Source: Engraulis encrasicolus
Lineage: Eukaryota; Chordata; Actinopteri; Clupeiformes; Engraulidae
Length of the DNA stretch: 64,000 nucleotides
Direction: 5' to 3'
Assembly: GCF_034702125.1 (NCBI RefSeq)
Contig: NC_085861.1
Location: 50,340,295-50,404,294 of the forward strand
The notes under the pieces are model-generated. The model made no database searches, was not told where the DNA came from, and saw only the letters and a program-made list of their open reading frames with translations. The translations under genes and the position numbers were made by a program. Below, piece by piece: positions 27,104 through 41,329 of the stretch; positions within the stretch are counted from its first letter, which is position 1; each line of letters opens with the position of its first letter.

Positions 27104-27476
27104 AGCACTCCGAGAGCGCAGACCTCCGCCAAGGGAGCTGCTTGATAGAACATTTGACTATGTTACACCCTCAGTCTGTCTGCCTTCTTTTCTAGTCCCC
27201 GCAAGTCAATTTCTGGTCACTAGGGGCGTCTAGATGTATAGGCCAGCAATGGTGAAGTATCTTTTAAAAAGTCCTGGTTCTGGTTCGTGATCCGGATCAC
27301 CACCAGAACTTAATCACTTGTTCCTTGGGTCACTACTGACAACTCCACAAAGTTTCATCCAAATCCGTTGATTCGTTTCTGAGTTATGCTGCTGACAAAC
27401 AAACAAACAGACAGACAAAAAAAACAGACAGACAAACCAACGCGACCAACAACATTACCTCCTTGGCGGAGGTAAT
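27104..27476 (-). mobile_element. CTCCGCCAAGG-type interspersed repeat (copy 2)
   Basis: Starts AGCACTCCGAGAGCGCAGAC then CTCCGCCAAGG, and ends CCTCCTTGGCGGAGGTAAT. It includes GATCCGGATCAC and an ACAGACAG run, inverted relative to the copy at 7571-7931. Confidence 0.7.
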
Positions 27477-28279
27477 AACTTATTAGCCAAAAATAAGCCA
27501 ATCCCAGTGGAATCATTTTCCTCTTTACAATGTGTAGCCTATGTAGTCTATTATGCTTTCTGTAGTACTTGAATGGGTTTAGGAATGCACCAACATTGAG
27601 TTGTGAAACCGGGTGCACAAAACAAATAGTGTGGCATGGCTCATATCAGGGGGGTCTTGGCTGGAATCTGGCATATGGGGGGCCTTGTCATGGTAAAGTT
27701 TGGGAACCCCTGAAGTAGAAGACAAGGGTCCCCCGTCTCACGAGCCTCACACCGCTCACGACGTGTGGGATGAAATAGGGGAAACCACAGACTGGATCCT
27801 TAAAGCGACACAAGGCACCACACAGGCAACGGGGCGCACCCTCTGCGTTGCGGTAGCAGGAGCGAGAGGGCTGTGGCTGGAGTAACTGCCCTCCCCGAGA
27901 GAAAACAGCCATCATGGACCTGCCCCTGTCCCTCATGGGTCTTTTCGGGCAAGAGGCCATCGCGGTGATTTAAGAACGGGCGCTACAGGCGCGGGGGGTC
28001 CCCTTGTTAAAGGCCCCTCTTTAACAAGCGCTAGAATTTGATTTGCCCGAGATTGGGGCAAAAGGCGTTTCTGACTCATTTGTCATTTGTCTTGGCAAGC
28101 TCTATTGTAAATCTGTGCCGCCTTCAGAAACATTTCCCACGGTTGATCGGGCTGCAGATTACCTCTGGTCTCCAAAAAGTAGCTAGCACTGCCCATTTGT
28201 TTTATGAACATGTGGGCACGTTTTCTACAGATCTACATGCCGTGCGTGACGCGTAATGTCATGACATAATGTCTTGACG

Positions 28280-28840
28280 TCATCTAGCGACTTCTAGTGA
28301 CTTTGGCTGATTTTTTTTTTTTGCAACACTACCTGGTTCCCAGGTGGGCCTTTTCTGTCATTGGATGCCGTCACAATCTGGATATTGGTAGCCACTTGAA
28401 GCTTGTCATTGCTATATAGAAATACAAAATGCACAATTACGACTGGTGGGGAAAACCAACTCAAGGTTAAAAAAGGTAATGCTTGAAAATACTGTATATT
28501 TGCAAAGATAATACATAGTCTACTATACTGTAATTGCCATTCTATACAGAATATATCAGTGTCTTATTCTATTACACATCCCAAGTGCCAATCAAAGGCC
28601 CATGTCACGGCAAAGTATGATGCTCTGACAAAACATGCCAACCATGCCAGATCACTGCACGTCATATCAGATGGTGTGTCTGCAGCAGGGTGATATGGGG
28701 ACTATGGGCTTTCCTCTTAGACACTAGACCAAAATGTGTCTGAATAATATTGTTATTATTTAATACTGTAAAACATGCGTATGCGTAGGCCTAAACATGA
28801 GTATTAACTCTTTACCAATTTGTATATGACTTAATGTGAC
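28280..28840. repeat. Downstream block shared by trypsin genes 2 and 3 (gene 3 copy)
   Basis: Collinear with 14500-15170 (ATTACGACTGGTGGGGA, GATCACTGCACGTCATATC, GGTGATATGGGGAC). Lacks the CTTA array. Non-coding. Confidence 0.8.
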
Positions 28841-28841
28841 T

Positions 28842-29213
28842 AAAAGGGACACTGTGTGAGATTTGTAGTTGTTTATTTCCAGAATTCATGCAACCCATTC
28901 ACTAATGTTACCTTTTTCATGAATACTTACCACAGCCATCAAATTCTACTTGTAAGTATTCATTTTAACTGGAAAAATTGCACTTGTCATACATGAAATG
29001 GGGAATTTTCTATATGGTCTGCGATTTTGAATTTCCAGAAATAGCCATTTTTAGCTGCATAAATGACTGTACTTGGACCATACTAGAACATATGTGTTTA
29101 ATACTTAGTAAACTTTCATGTAAAGATCAAATTTGGCAATAGACAGCCCAATTTCAATAAGCAGCATAGTTGCAGTACCTTTTTTGGCCATTTCCTGCAC
29201 GGTGTCCCTTTAA
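28842..29213. mobile_element. Repeat family R2, copy 2
   Basis: Ends AAAAGGGACACTGTGTGAG and CTGCACGGTGTCCCTTTAA are inverted repeats. This is the best preserved terminal pair of the family. About 370 bp, non-coding. Confidence 0.78.
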
Positions 29214-29369
29214 CCATTTTTGTGGGTTTAGATGTTTAGAATATACTGTAGGCTACCACTTGAGATTATGCTATACGTGTGGAAAAGAAAACATCCTGAA
29301 ATCCCACAATGTCCCATGTTCCTGCCAAATTTTTGAAGATATCTTTGGGCATGTACACACAGTACAATA

Positions 29370-29490
29370 CAGGGGTGCATTTCTCGAAACCAAAGTTACT
29401 TACTACATTAGCTACTTTGTTTTCAATGCATTTTCCCATTGGCAACTACCGAAGTTGCTAACAACTTCTCTTTTGAGAAATATACCCCTG
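29370..29490. mobile_element. MITE family R1, copy 2 (121 bp)
   Basis: CAGGGGTGCATTTCTC at the left and GAGAAATATACCCCTG at the right are inverted ends with the CAGGGG/CCCCTG form common in hAT MITEs. Lies 363 bp beyond the stop of gene 3. Confidence 0.7.
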
Positions 29491-29627
29491 TACAACTATG
29501 AATGACTCAAAGTGCTTTTAAAATACACAGACACATACAACACTTGATATATCCCAAAAAAAAACCGACTAGAGGTTATTTTTCATCAAGAAATCATTCA
29601 TATGACATTGTTGGGTAATGAAGGTAT

Positions 29628-29633
29628 TTTATT
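29628..29633 (-). terminator. Polyadenylation signal of trypsin gene 3
   Basis: AATAAA on the minus strand, in the 3' flank shared with genes 2, 4 and 5. Confidence 0.8.
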
Positions 29634-29755
29634 GTGCATAGACTGAATTATATGGTGAGTGGTTCATGAGTGAATGAAGTTAAAATACAAAAGAATTGAG
29701 GTAGACTGATGTTGAATTCAGATATGAAGACATACAGTAAAATGCAAAGAAACTA

Positions 29756-31391
<1,636 letters not shown>

Positions 31392-31437
31392 GATTGCTGA
31401 TTGATCCTGTCGATGAGGGTGCACAGTGGACCCCTGG

Positions 31438-31446
31438 CATTTAAAG
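31438..31446 (-). promoter_or_regulatory. TATA-like box of trypsin gene 3
   Basis: CTTTAAATG on the minus strand, 47 nt before the ATG. The surrounding proximal promoter, including the ATTGG motif near 31490, is conserved with genes 2, 4 and 5. Confidence 0.7.
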
Positions 31447-31868
31447 GCCTTCAAACACTGACCACACCCCATCTGAGACTAGCCGACCAATGAGAATGTT
31501 AATAATTGACTGTTGTCAAGGGGAAACGTGGAGAAAGTTAAAAAAAAAACACTCAACACTCAAAACAAAAATGTTGAGAACCTTTAAATTAATTCATGTT
31601 ACGTATATCTTTATTTAATGTACAAAATAAATGTCTCTTTGAAAGTTAATGAATGGTATTATGGTGCTTTATTCCTGTAAAAGTAAGCCAGACTACAAAT
31701 GCAATGTCTTACTTGACACCATGATGAACTTACAAAGACATGGTTACACAGTAGCTACTCAACTCTGCATGATATGGGACGATTGTACTTGTAATCAACA
31801 TGAAAAAAGTCACATCAAAACTATTGTATTTGTAATTCACAAACTGTGACATAAGTGCTAGTGACATG

Positions 31869-32827
31869 CATGGCCGTAGCCAGCATTGAGGTCAGGGAGG
31901 TCCGGACCTTCCTAACTTTTCAGGGAAAATATATATATATATATTTTAATCTCCACTTTTGCGTAGACGTTTCAATTGACATTTGTATTGCCATTGCTTT
32001 CGTGTATGGGTGAGTGGCAAGGAAAAGGCTCCTTCTGCCCTTTCCAATGGTATAAGCACATAGGTGAATATCATATACTGACGGAGAGCTTAGCTTGTGC
32101 TATTTCGAATGATATAGGCCTACATGTCAAGCTGGTGTCATGTACTTTTCATCAGTACGGAAGCAGAGAAGCATAGGTGCACTTTTGACAGCACCTAAAT
32201 TGTTGTAGCCTGATTAACAATACACATTTATGTAGGCTATATTCTTGAACTGGGGACGATTTATCACATTTAATTTATGAAATCAATATAACCCATACAT
32301 TTTTTATTGGCTGTTTAGCAATACCTATACAATATGCATGATTTCTAACTGCATTTATTATATGAGTTTGTTAGTCTACCCCTGCCAAATTGCCTTTGCT
32401 TGTACCAAACACTTGCATACCGTAGGCTACTATTCAACCTATCAATATTAATATCAATTAATCAATATCAATATTAATTACAGGTAGAGTATGTTTTATT
32501 AGTAGTTTATTTCCAGAATGTATGCTGCCAATTCACAAGTGTTATCTTTTCCATTTATCATCACCATAATTTTCTGTTTATGCTTACTCAAAATGTTTTG
32601 GAAATCTACATTTCCCATGCTTCCATACTTTTCTCTATTTGGTCAGACCAGTAGATGTCCGTTTAGTCCACTAAATATTCATGAAAACATCACATTTGTG
32701 AAGGGGTATGCGTTTTGAAAATAAATGACAAGAATGACATATTCTACTTTTAATAGTAACATTTTTCTGTGCGCTGTGTGCACACATCATGGGCCTCCCT
32801 AAATTCAAGACTCTGGCTACGGCCTTG
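31869..32827. mobile_element. 959-bp hAT-type element with exact 8-bp target duplication
   Basis: CATGGCCGTAGCCAG and CTGGCTACGGCCTTG are inverted ends. GTGACATG is duplicated exactly at 31861-31868 and 32828-32835. The uninterrupted site GTGCTGGTGACATGGTGTG is present in the flanks of gene 1 (8264) and gene 2 (20126). No transposase. A partial R2 repeat sits inside. Confidence 0.9.
32481..32712. mobile_element. Repeat family R2, partial copy inside the hAT element
   Basis: Carries AGTTTATTTCCAGAATGTAT and CACTAAATATTCATGAAAA, diagnostic interior words of R2. The right end is missing or mutated. Confidence 0.55.
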
Positions 32828-33288
32828 GTGACATGGTGTGAACGCAAATATCCTATAACCTTGAGGTCAAAGACCCAGCAGTTGGCATTTTCCCACCTCA
32901 CCTCTAAGGACAAAAATAACATGTGAGCCTACTGTACATCATCTTGCTATTTATGAAATTAAAACTCATACACAGTAGGAGATAGTTGACATCTAACCTA
33001 TATCCATAGGAGACAATTCATTTGCACTTCCTTGCAGGGGCACTGTAACCTGATTTACATCATCTGGCTGCGTTCAGCAACTACACACGGGGGCGTTCCC
33101 TTTCCTCACACATCCGAAAGTATACCAGAGGGCAAGAGTCAGGTAAAGGCCACTGTGGGATAATGAATGAACTATAATGAACTATTCATGTATGTGTTTA
33201 CTGTCTTAATGTTCATTTTTTGAATTGTCACTACATTCGTGAAAGCACTTCCTATGAATATTTTAAGATCAACTCCATGCAGTGCAGT

Positions 33289-34620
33289 ATGTCACATAAG
33301 TGAGTACACCCCTCACATTTTTGCAGATTTGTAACTTTATCGTTTCATAGGACAACATTAAAGAAAATTCACTTCAGCACAATAATTAGTGACCTGTTAA
33401 CAATATATAACGACTGAAATCTGTTGTTCACTGACAAAAAAATAAAAAAAAATACAGTCATTATCGTTTTACAACATGCAACAAAAGTGAGTACACCCCT
33501 GGTTAAAATTCTGTAGAGAGTGTCTGAGAAGGGGCTGTGTTGGCCCGAAACGTCTCGAATTGTAAAGGGATTAAAAGGGAGGTCATCGGTGTGCATTTCA
33601 ACCCTTCTTTACATTGAACCTTTACATTTTACACCTGGATAAAATAGATGGGTGTGAGATTGTGAGAATGAAATCCAATGGAGAGTATCATGATCTACTT
33701 TATTAGTCACAGTGCATGTTAACATGAATGTTTTTTATAGGTGTAATTCAGATTTCCAATGTTGACGGCATTCATGCATCCCCAAACGATGCCGGTCCCA
33801 CTACCATGCTTGACTAGCCAGATGATACACTTTTTGTTTGTAAAAACTCACTTGTTTACCACACATGCTTGACACAATCTCAAGCACAAGGCACTGACCC
33901 TTGCCTACAAAACCATCACAGGAACGGCCCCAGCTTATCTGAAGGACCTACTAACGCCTTATGTTACTGGAAGAGAACTGCGCTCATCCAGCACAAGCCG
34001 TCTGGCTCTGCCATCCAGTCGCTCTAGGTACTCCCAGTCAAGATTGTTCTCCGTTGTGGTACCCAAGTGGTGGAACAGTCTCCCAGAGGCAGCAAGACTG
34101 AGCACATCTCTTGCAGCTTTCAAGAAACAACTAAAGACATTCCTCTTTCGAGAGAATCTACTAGACTAATGCTTGAACTGGCCTTGCCCCAGGGCAGACT
34201 CCTGACATGATGTTTAGTTTAGTTTAGTTTAGTTTAGTTTGTGAGTGTGTGTTTGTGTGTGTGTGTACTCGTTATTTACTCTTTATATTTAAAAAAAAAC
34301 AACAACAAAAAAACAAACGCAAAAAAAAAAACAAAAAAAAAAACTAAGCCCTCTTTGCAACTGCACTTGTTGTTCTGTATATCTCCTGTGCACTTTGTAT
34401 TTGCTTGTGATGTTGGCTTGATTATGTCCTCTTTTGAAAGTCGCTTTGGTTATAAAGCGTCTGCCAAATGCAATGTAATGTAATGTAATGTAATGTAATG
34501 TTTTTAGAGCTATCTTGGGCTCATCAGACCATGCAACATGGTTCCAGTGATCCCATATCCTTACTCTGTTCATCTCTCTTGAGACCAAGATAAACAAATG
34601 TGCTTTATATAGGCTATACA
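33289..34620 (-). mobile_element. Tc1-like transposon remnant, split by an L2 insertion
   Basis: TCACATAAGTGAGTACACCC near 33292, repeated as AAGTGAGTACACCCC at 33485, is typical Tc1-type terminal DNA. The pieces at 33770-33880 and 34505-34600 read on the minus strand as broken transposase (for example a tract translating to GAHQTMQHG-like text around 34520). An L2 fragment at 33880-34500 interrupts it. Non-functional. Confidence 0.65.
33880..34500 (+). mobile_element. 5'-truncated L2-like LINE, same family as 16011-16695
   Basis: From TCAAGCACAAGGCACTGACC on, it follows the 16.1-16.7 kb copy almost base for base to the tail GCGTCTGCCAAATGCAATG plus TAATG repeats. It is more strongly truncated at the 5' end. 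An A-rich run replaces the AAAT array near 34295. Confidence 0.85.
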
Positions 34621-34959
34621 GTATACTGTATATAAGTAAATATAACTTATCAGTGTCGTGCACAGACATTCACGGTGGGGACAGGGGGCAAGTAGAACTT
34701 CTGGCTGCCTTATAGGATATAGAGGTTATTTAGTGTTATAGCGGAGAACTGTCACATGCTTTTGATTGTCAAGCATTTGTACCATATGATCATGTGAACA
34801 TGGAGCACAGTACATTCTGGGGGAAAAAATCCACAAAATGAATTTTCAAAAAGTGCCTTTTTTTGTCTAGTATGGCAAAGGGGCAGGTGCTTTAGCACCA
34901 CCACGTCCCAATCTGTGCACACCTTTGAAACTTACCTACAGTGTATACATTAATAGTCC

Positions 34960-36130
34960 ATTATTATCTAACAGTACCCCTTCAGATGTCAACTACCTTT
35001 TATTCTTTTTCATTTCATAAATAGGCGTATAGAGTTTACGCAACATGATGTAGGCCTACATGTCTTTGTCCTTAGAGGTGTAGTGAGAAAATGCCAACTG
35101 CTGGGAAACAGCCAGAAGTTTTGGTCTTTCACATCAAGGTTATTGTGTATTTGAGGTCACACCATGTCACCAGCACTTATGTCATGAGTGATGAAGTAAA
35201 ACAAATAAAAATAAAAATAAAAATTCAAAATGTGAGTTTTTCCATGTTGATTTCATATTTCTTTCTAAGTACCATCATCCCATATCCTGTGTTGAGTATA
35301 CCCATTGTGTAAGCAAAGCTTTGTAATTTCAACATTGTGTCAAGCATAAGAAAGGTGCAACGTGTGATATTTTTAGTAGTTAATTTCCAGAATTCATGCT
35401 GCCCATTCACAAATGTTAGCTTTTTAACAAATACTTACCCCCACCATCAAATTGTAAGTGACTGGGAAAATTGCACTTTTCATACATGAAAAGGGGGATC
35501 TTTTCTGTGGTCAGCCATTTTGATTATCCAGATATAGACATTTTTAGCGGCAAAACGTACTGTACTTTGGTCATCCCAGTAAATACTAGTTTAGTACTTA
35601 GTAAATATTCATGAAAAGATCAAATTTGGCAAAAGGCAACACAATTTCAAGAAGTACATTTGCAATACCTATTATGACCAAAGTGCACCTTTCAATTAGT
35701 AGTCACTAAATACACTGGATATGTAAAACTTTCCTAAAAAGAGAAAAATATGGTTAAATAAATTATGGTGATAATCAATGGCAGTAGCCCTATTGATTGC
35801 ATTTGAAACAGAAGCTTGGTGTGGCTGAGGTAATACTCCAACTCAACATTTTAAAAATTAATATTAGGAGCAGTAGCAGCACCTGAACAAATATTTATTT
35901 TAAACCACTGAAGAATGTCCCTATTTTTCACAGAGCACATGACACAATTAACTGACTTAAATATATTTTTTGGGCTATGTTCATATGAATAAAGCACATT
36001 AATACCATTAATTAACTTTCAAAGTGGCATTTATTTTGTAAATTAAATGAAGGTATACGTAGTGTATAATGAATTAATTTAAAGTTTTAGGTTTTAAGTT
36101 TTTTTTTACTTTTCGCCACGTTTCCCCTTG
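34960..36130. repeat. Inverted copy of the trypsin upstream flank module (gene 4)
   Basis: Read on the minus strand it follows the gene 1 and gene 2 flanks: GACAACAGTCAATTATTAAC, GGGACATTCTTCAGTG, CACACCAAGCTT, GTGCTGGTGACATGGTGTG and ACCTCTAAGGACAAAGACA. It forms an inverted arm against 31.4-33.2 kb. Confidence 0.82.
35351..35692. mobile_element. Repeat family R2, copy 4
   Basis: AAAGGTGCAACGTGTGATA at the left and AAGTGCACCTTTC at the right are inverted ends. Interior TTTCCAGAATTCATGCTGCC. Confidence 0.75.
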
Positions 36131-36200
36131 ACAACAGTCAATTATTAACATTCTCATTGGTTGGCTAGTCTCAGATGGGGTGTGGTCAGTGTTTGAAGGC

Positions 36201-36209
36201 CTTTAAATG
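36201..36209 (+). promoter_or_regulatory. TATA-like box of trypsin gene 4
   Basis: CTTTAAATG, 47 nt upstream of the ATG, with a conserved ATTGG element near 36157. Same proximal promoter as genes 2, 3 and 5. Confidence 0.7.
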
Positions 36210-36255
36210 CCAGGGGTCCACTGTGCACCCACATCGACAGGATCAATCAGCAATC

Positions 36256-38292
<2,037 letters not shown>

Positions 38293-38511
38293 GCTTGCTG
38301 ATCTCTCATCTCAGTCATATTCAGGATCTAATGTCTTTGTGCAGTTTACCAACATCTTGCTGCAGTATGACGAACGTGTGCAATGTCGGTAGTTTCTTTG
38401 CATTTTACTGTATGTCTTCATATCTGAATTCAACATCAGTCTACCTCAATTCTTTTGTATTTTAACTTCATTCATTCATGAACCACTCACCATACAATTC
38501 AGTCTATGCAC

Positions 38512-38517
38512 AATAAA
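38512..38517 (+). terminator. Polyadenylation signal of trypsin gene 4
   Basis: AATAAA about 220 nt past the stop codon, in sequence conserved with genes 2, 3 and 5. Confidence 0.8.
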
Positions 38518-38656
38518 ATACCTTCATTACCCAACAATGTCATCTGAATGATTTCTTGATGAAAAATAACCTCTAGTCGTTTTTTTGGGATATAAAGTAT
38601 CAAGTGTTGTATGTGTCTGTGTATTTTAAAAGCACTTTGAGTCATTCATAGTTGTA

Positions 38657-38785
38657 CAGTGGGGTGTATTTCTCAAAAGAGAAGTTGTTAGCCTGTTAGC
38701 AACTTCGGTAGTTGCCAATGGGAAAATGCATTGAAAACAACAAAGTAGCTAATGTAGTAAGCAACTTTGGTTTCGAGAAATATAA
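38657..38785. mobile_element. MITE family R1, copy 3
   Basis: AGTGGGGTGTATTTCTC at the left and TTTCGAGAAATATA at the right. It is the inverted counterpart of the copy downstream of gene 3 at the same distance from the gene. Confidence 0.7.
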
Positions 38786-39179
38786 TTTCAAGTAGTAGCC
38801 TACAGTATATCCTAAACATCTAACATCTAAGTGCCAGCTAAACATTAAGTCAAACAAAAATGAGTTAATACTCTAATAATTACGCATACACATGTTTTAC
38901 AGTATTAAATAATACTAATTATAAAATAATACTGTATTAAATAATACTGAATAATATTATTCAGACACATTTTGAACACATCTGAACAGCCGGTTTACCG
39001 ACATCCAGGATTGGTAGCTCCACTTAGTCGAGAGAGTCTCTCTCTGATATAGTGTCTTTTTTGTTTTGTTCGCAAAACAGTTTTACCGCCCGCTGTCGAA
39101 CATCCTGCTGACTCAATGCTGTCCTAGCTTACTAACCCCTGCTAATTAGCTGTTTGTACCTAGCTCTGCGTATCGAACT

Positions 39180-40360
39180 GATAGCTCCCAACTAGTTTAA
39201 CTTTCCGTCACAGAAGCAACAATGCAGTCATTAAAGACCTTCTACAGATGGGAAAAGGACTGATAGGGGTTGGGAGGGACACTATGCCCTCGGAGGAACC
39301 GGACCTGGCCCACCACTTTTTACCAACCCCTGACAGTGTGGGCCTCTCCTCCACTGCCCCCAAGCTCCCGGCCAAGGCAAACCAGCTCACGGCTTCTCTG
39401 TGTATCAGTTTCAAGACTCTCACCTCTCACCACCAGTGGTCGGTGGGCTGGAGATGGGCCGAGACTCTGCTTGACGCACACTGCTCTTCTCCCCCACTCA
39501 GGACCCCTTTGCGCACAAGGGACCTTTGGCTGCCGCCAGGCCCCGCGCGTCGGAGCAGAGCTCTGCACACAAACCACAGGGTGTCAGTGCCATGAGCCTT
39601 GGGAGAGGCTCGAGGGTCTCTCCGATACACACTCCCTGACTGACGAGGCTGGTATAACTGGGACTATTGTCACGGGGGTGATATTGGTTGGATCTCAAAT
39701 GGTGCACTTGTGCACTTCGGGCACTATGTTTCAGTGCATAACTAATATGGCATGCACACTGAAACATGAACACTAAAGTGCACAAGTGCACCATTTGAAA
39801 CTCAGCCTTTGACAGGGAAGACAGAACAGAAAAACTTAAGTATCTGTTCCCTGGGGGGACCCTTTTTAGTGATGCACCACGACATGTAAACACAAGGCCT
39901 TTCTGTTTACTTTGAATGAATTGGGCATACTGATTATGTTAATTGCTACAGGTGGACAGAGATTACCTTGGGGAAATGTGATTGGTAAACGGGGAAGGGA
40001 AAATGTGTTTTAAACGGAGCATTCAAGACTGAGGGCAGAGGGGGAAGACTGCCGGGCGAGAGGGCGAGCCATGGGGGAGTGACCACTGTAGACAGGAGCC
40101 GGCTGATGGAGGGGGTACTGCCGCGACCGCTATCCGCGTGGGGACAGGCAAAGATGAGACAGCACCGGTGCATCGCACGGACGGAATGAGCTCCGAAGAA
40201 GTGCAACGGCATATTGCCATGCTCGATGGTCGCTGCATGGAGAACCCCGAGGGGTGATGGACTACCCCCCGAAGCTAAGTGCCGGTGCCTGGCCGCCACG
40301 GCATTCTAGAAGTGAAGCCCCCCTCCCAGACGCGTAGCCGCTCCTGGCTTTCACCCTCTG
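39180..40360 (+). pseudogene. DIRS-like Gag-region remnant (second DIRS element)
   Basis: The frame starting at 39248 encodes SEEPDLAHHFLPTPDSVG and PKLPAKANQL, resembling the Gag-like N-terminal protein of fish DIRS elements. Further GC-rich pieces to 40360 fit the same protein with frame changes. A back-to-back inverted pair (GTGCACTT / AAGTGCAC) near 39700-39790 suggests a small insertion. Assignment is by family resemblance only. Confidence 0.45.
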
Positions 40361-40367
40361 ACGCTCC

Positions 40368-40369
<2 letters not shown>

Positions 40370-40398
<29 letters not shown>
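40370..40398. repeat. (CT)n microsatellite
   Basis: Fourteen TC units inside the GC-rich block. Confidence 0.95.
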
Positions 40399-40818
40399 GC
40401 CCCCAGAGACTGCTCGCTGCACTGCCAGAGACTACTCCAGCTGCTGTGACTGAGGCTGCGTTGACTGCTCTTGTTTGACCTGTGCTGTATCGTTCACTCT
40501 ATCGTATGCTGTGACTGGGATGCTGTGCGATTCACGTGTGTTACCCTAGCAGCCGCACGCTTGCCATGTCTACAGTTACCAAAATCCTCTGTGTGCAGCA
40601 AGCATCATCGTCCACGGCATGGTTTGCCGACTGTGGGACCGTGAACTTTGCCTTGAGGTGGTGGGCATGGAAGCGGGGATTTAGATTGGGCATTTAGCAT
40701 GGACTCCTTTTTATTTTAATCTTCATGTAGTAAAATAAACAGCCTAAAACTGATTTCCTGTGTCCTGGCATGTTTTGTTGTGTTTGGTTTACTCCTCCGG
40801 GTAATGGGTAATGCTACA
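40399..40818 (+). other. Unassigned GC-rich segment ending in AATAAA
   Basis: About 350 bp rich in CTGC words, then AAAATAAACAGCC at 40732. It resembles the untranslated 3' end of a retroelement or transcript. No frame of note. Confidence 0.25.
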
Positions 40819-41088
40819 CAGTCTCACCCCAAGTAGTCAATATCTGAGTACCTTTGACCAGACTGCAATTTTTGACGTCTTGGGTATTCCTTCCACGTCA
40901 CATTTTGACTATGTCCACAAAGGCGCCCCCTTGTGGCAGCATAACGTCATTGAGGTTAGGTTTAGGAATAGGTTTAGGGTTAGGGTTAGGCCACATAGTC
41001 AAAATGTGACGTGGAAGGAATACCCAAGACGTCAAAAATTGCAGTCTGGTCCAAGGTAGTCAGAAATTGACTACTTGGGGTGAGACTG
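40819..41088. mobile_element. 270-bp palindromic MITE
   Basis: CAGTCTCACCCCAAGTAGTC and its inverse GACTACTTGGGGTGAGACTG are the ends. Arms of about 100 bp (including TTCCTTCCACGTCACATTTT and its complement) enclose a centre with GTTAGGGTTAGGG. It can fold into one long hairpin. No clear target duplication. Confidence 0.8.
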
Positions 41089-41329
41089 CGTTGGGTAATC
41101 AAAGGGGGTGCCGCTTGTAGACGTGCGCGCCCCCTACCTGTGACACTATGAGTCAGGGCAGCTCAAATGGCTCGAGCCCACTCTGCCCTTACCTCCTCTT
41201 GACTACTGTAGACTAATGGCAACTCCCCTCGGTGGAGACAAGCCAAGAACTCACTCCAATGGCGCAGGACACACCTCCTCTGGCAGGTTGGCCATGTGGG
41301 CATTGGCACCTTGACCCTGGGTGCTCACC

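Larger units (their letters stand above)
26718..27712. mobile_element. 995-bp hAT element with 8-bp target duplication and nested insertions
   Basis: The ends CAGTGGTTTTCAAAGTGGGG and AAAGTTTGGGAACCCCTG are the classic hAT-type inverted termini. They are flanked by AAGTAGAC (26710-26717) and AAGTAGAA (27713-27720). Inside lie a retroposon (26843-27088) and a CTCCGCCAAGG-type repeat (27104-27476). No transposase. Confidence 0.88.
26090..28010 (+). pseudogene. DIRS-like Gag remnant split by a hAT element
   Basis: One frame around 26390-26465 gives CPNGCGFKDPHLVC followed by GCFHASE, a Cys-rich N-terminal motif resembling DIRS-type Gag. After the hAT insertion (26718-27712), the frame near 27830-27960 contains TGRTLCVAVAGARGLWLE and, out of frame, DLPLSLMGLFGQEA, resembling the conserved Gag block of fish DIRS elements. 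Stops and frameshifts are present. The assignment rests on remembered family features, not a search. Confidence 0.5.

Noticed and set aside
39248..39776. Independent cellular gene of 115-168 codons
   Set aside because: Overlapping frames, DIRS-like composition and a recombinase remnant downstream make a retroelement origin more likely.
40970..40996. Interstitial telomere repeat
   Set aside because: Only two to three TTAGGG-like units inside a MITE centre, not a telomeric array.
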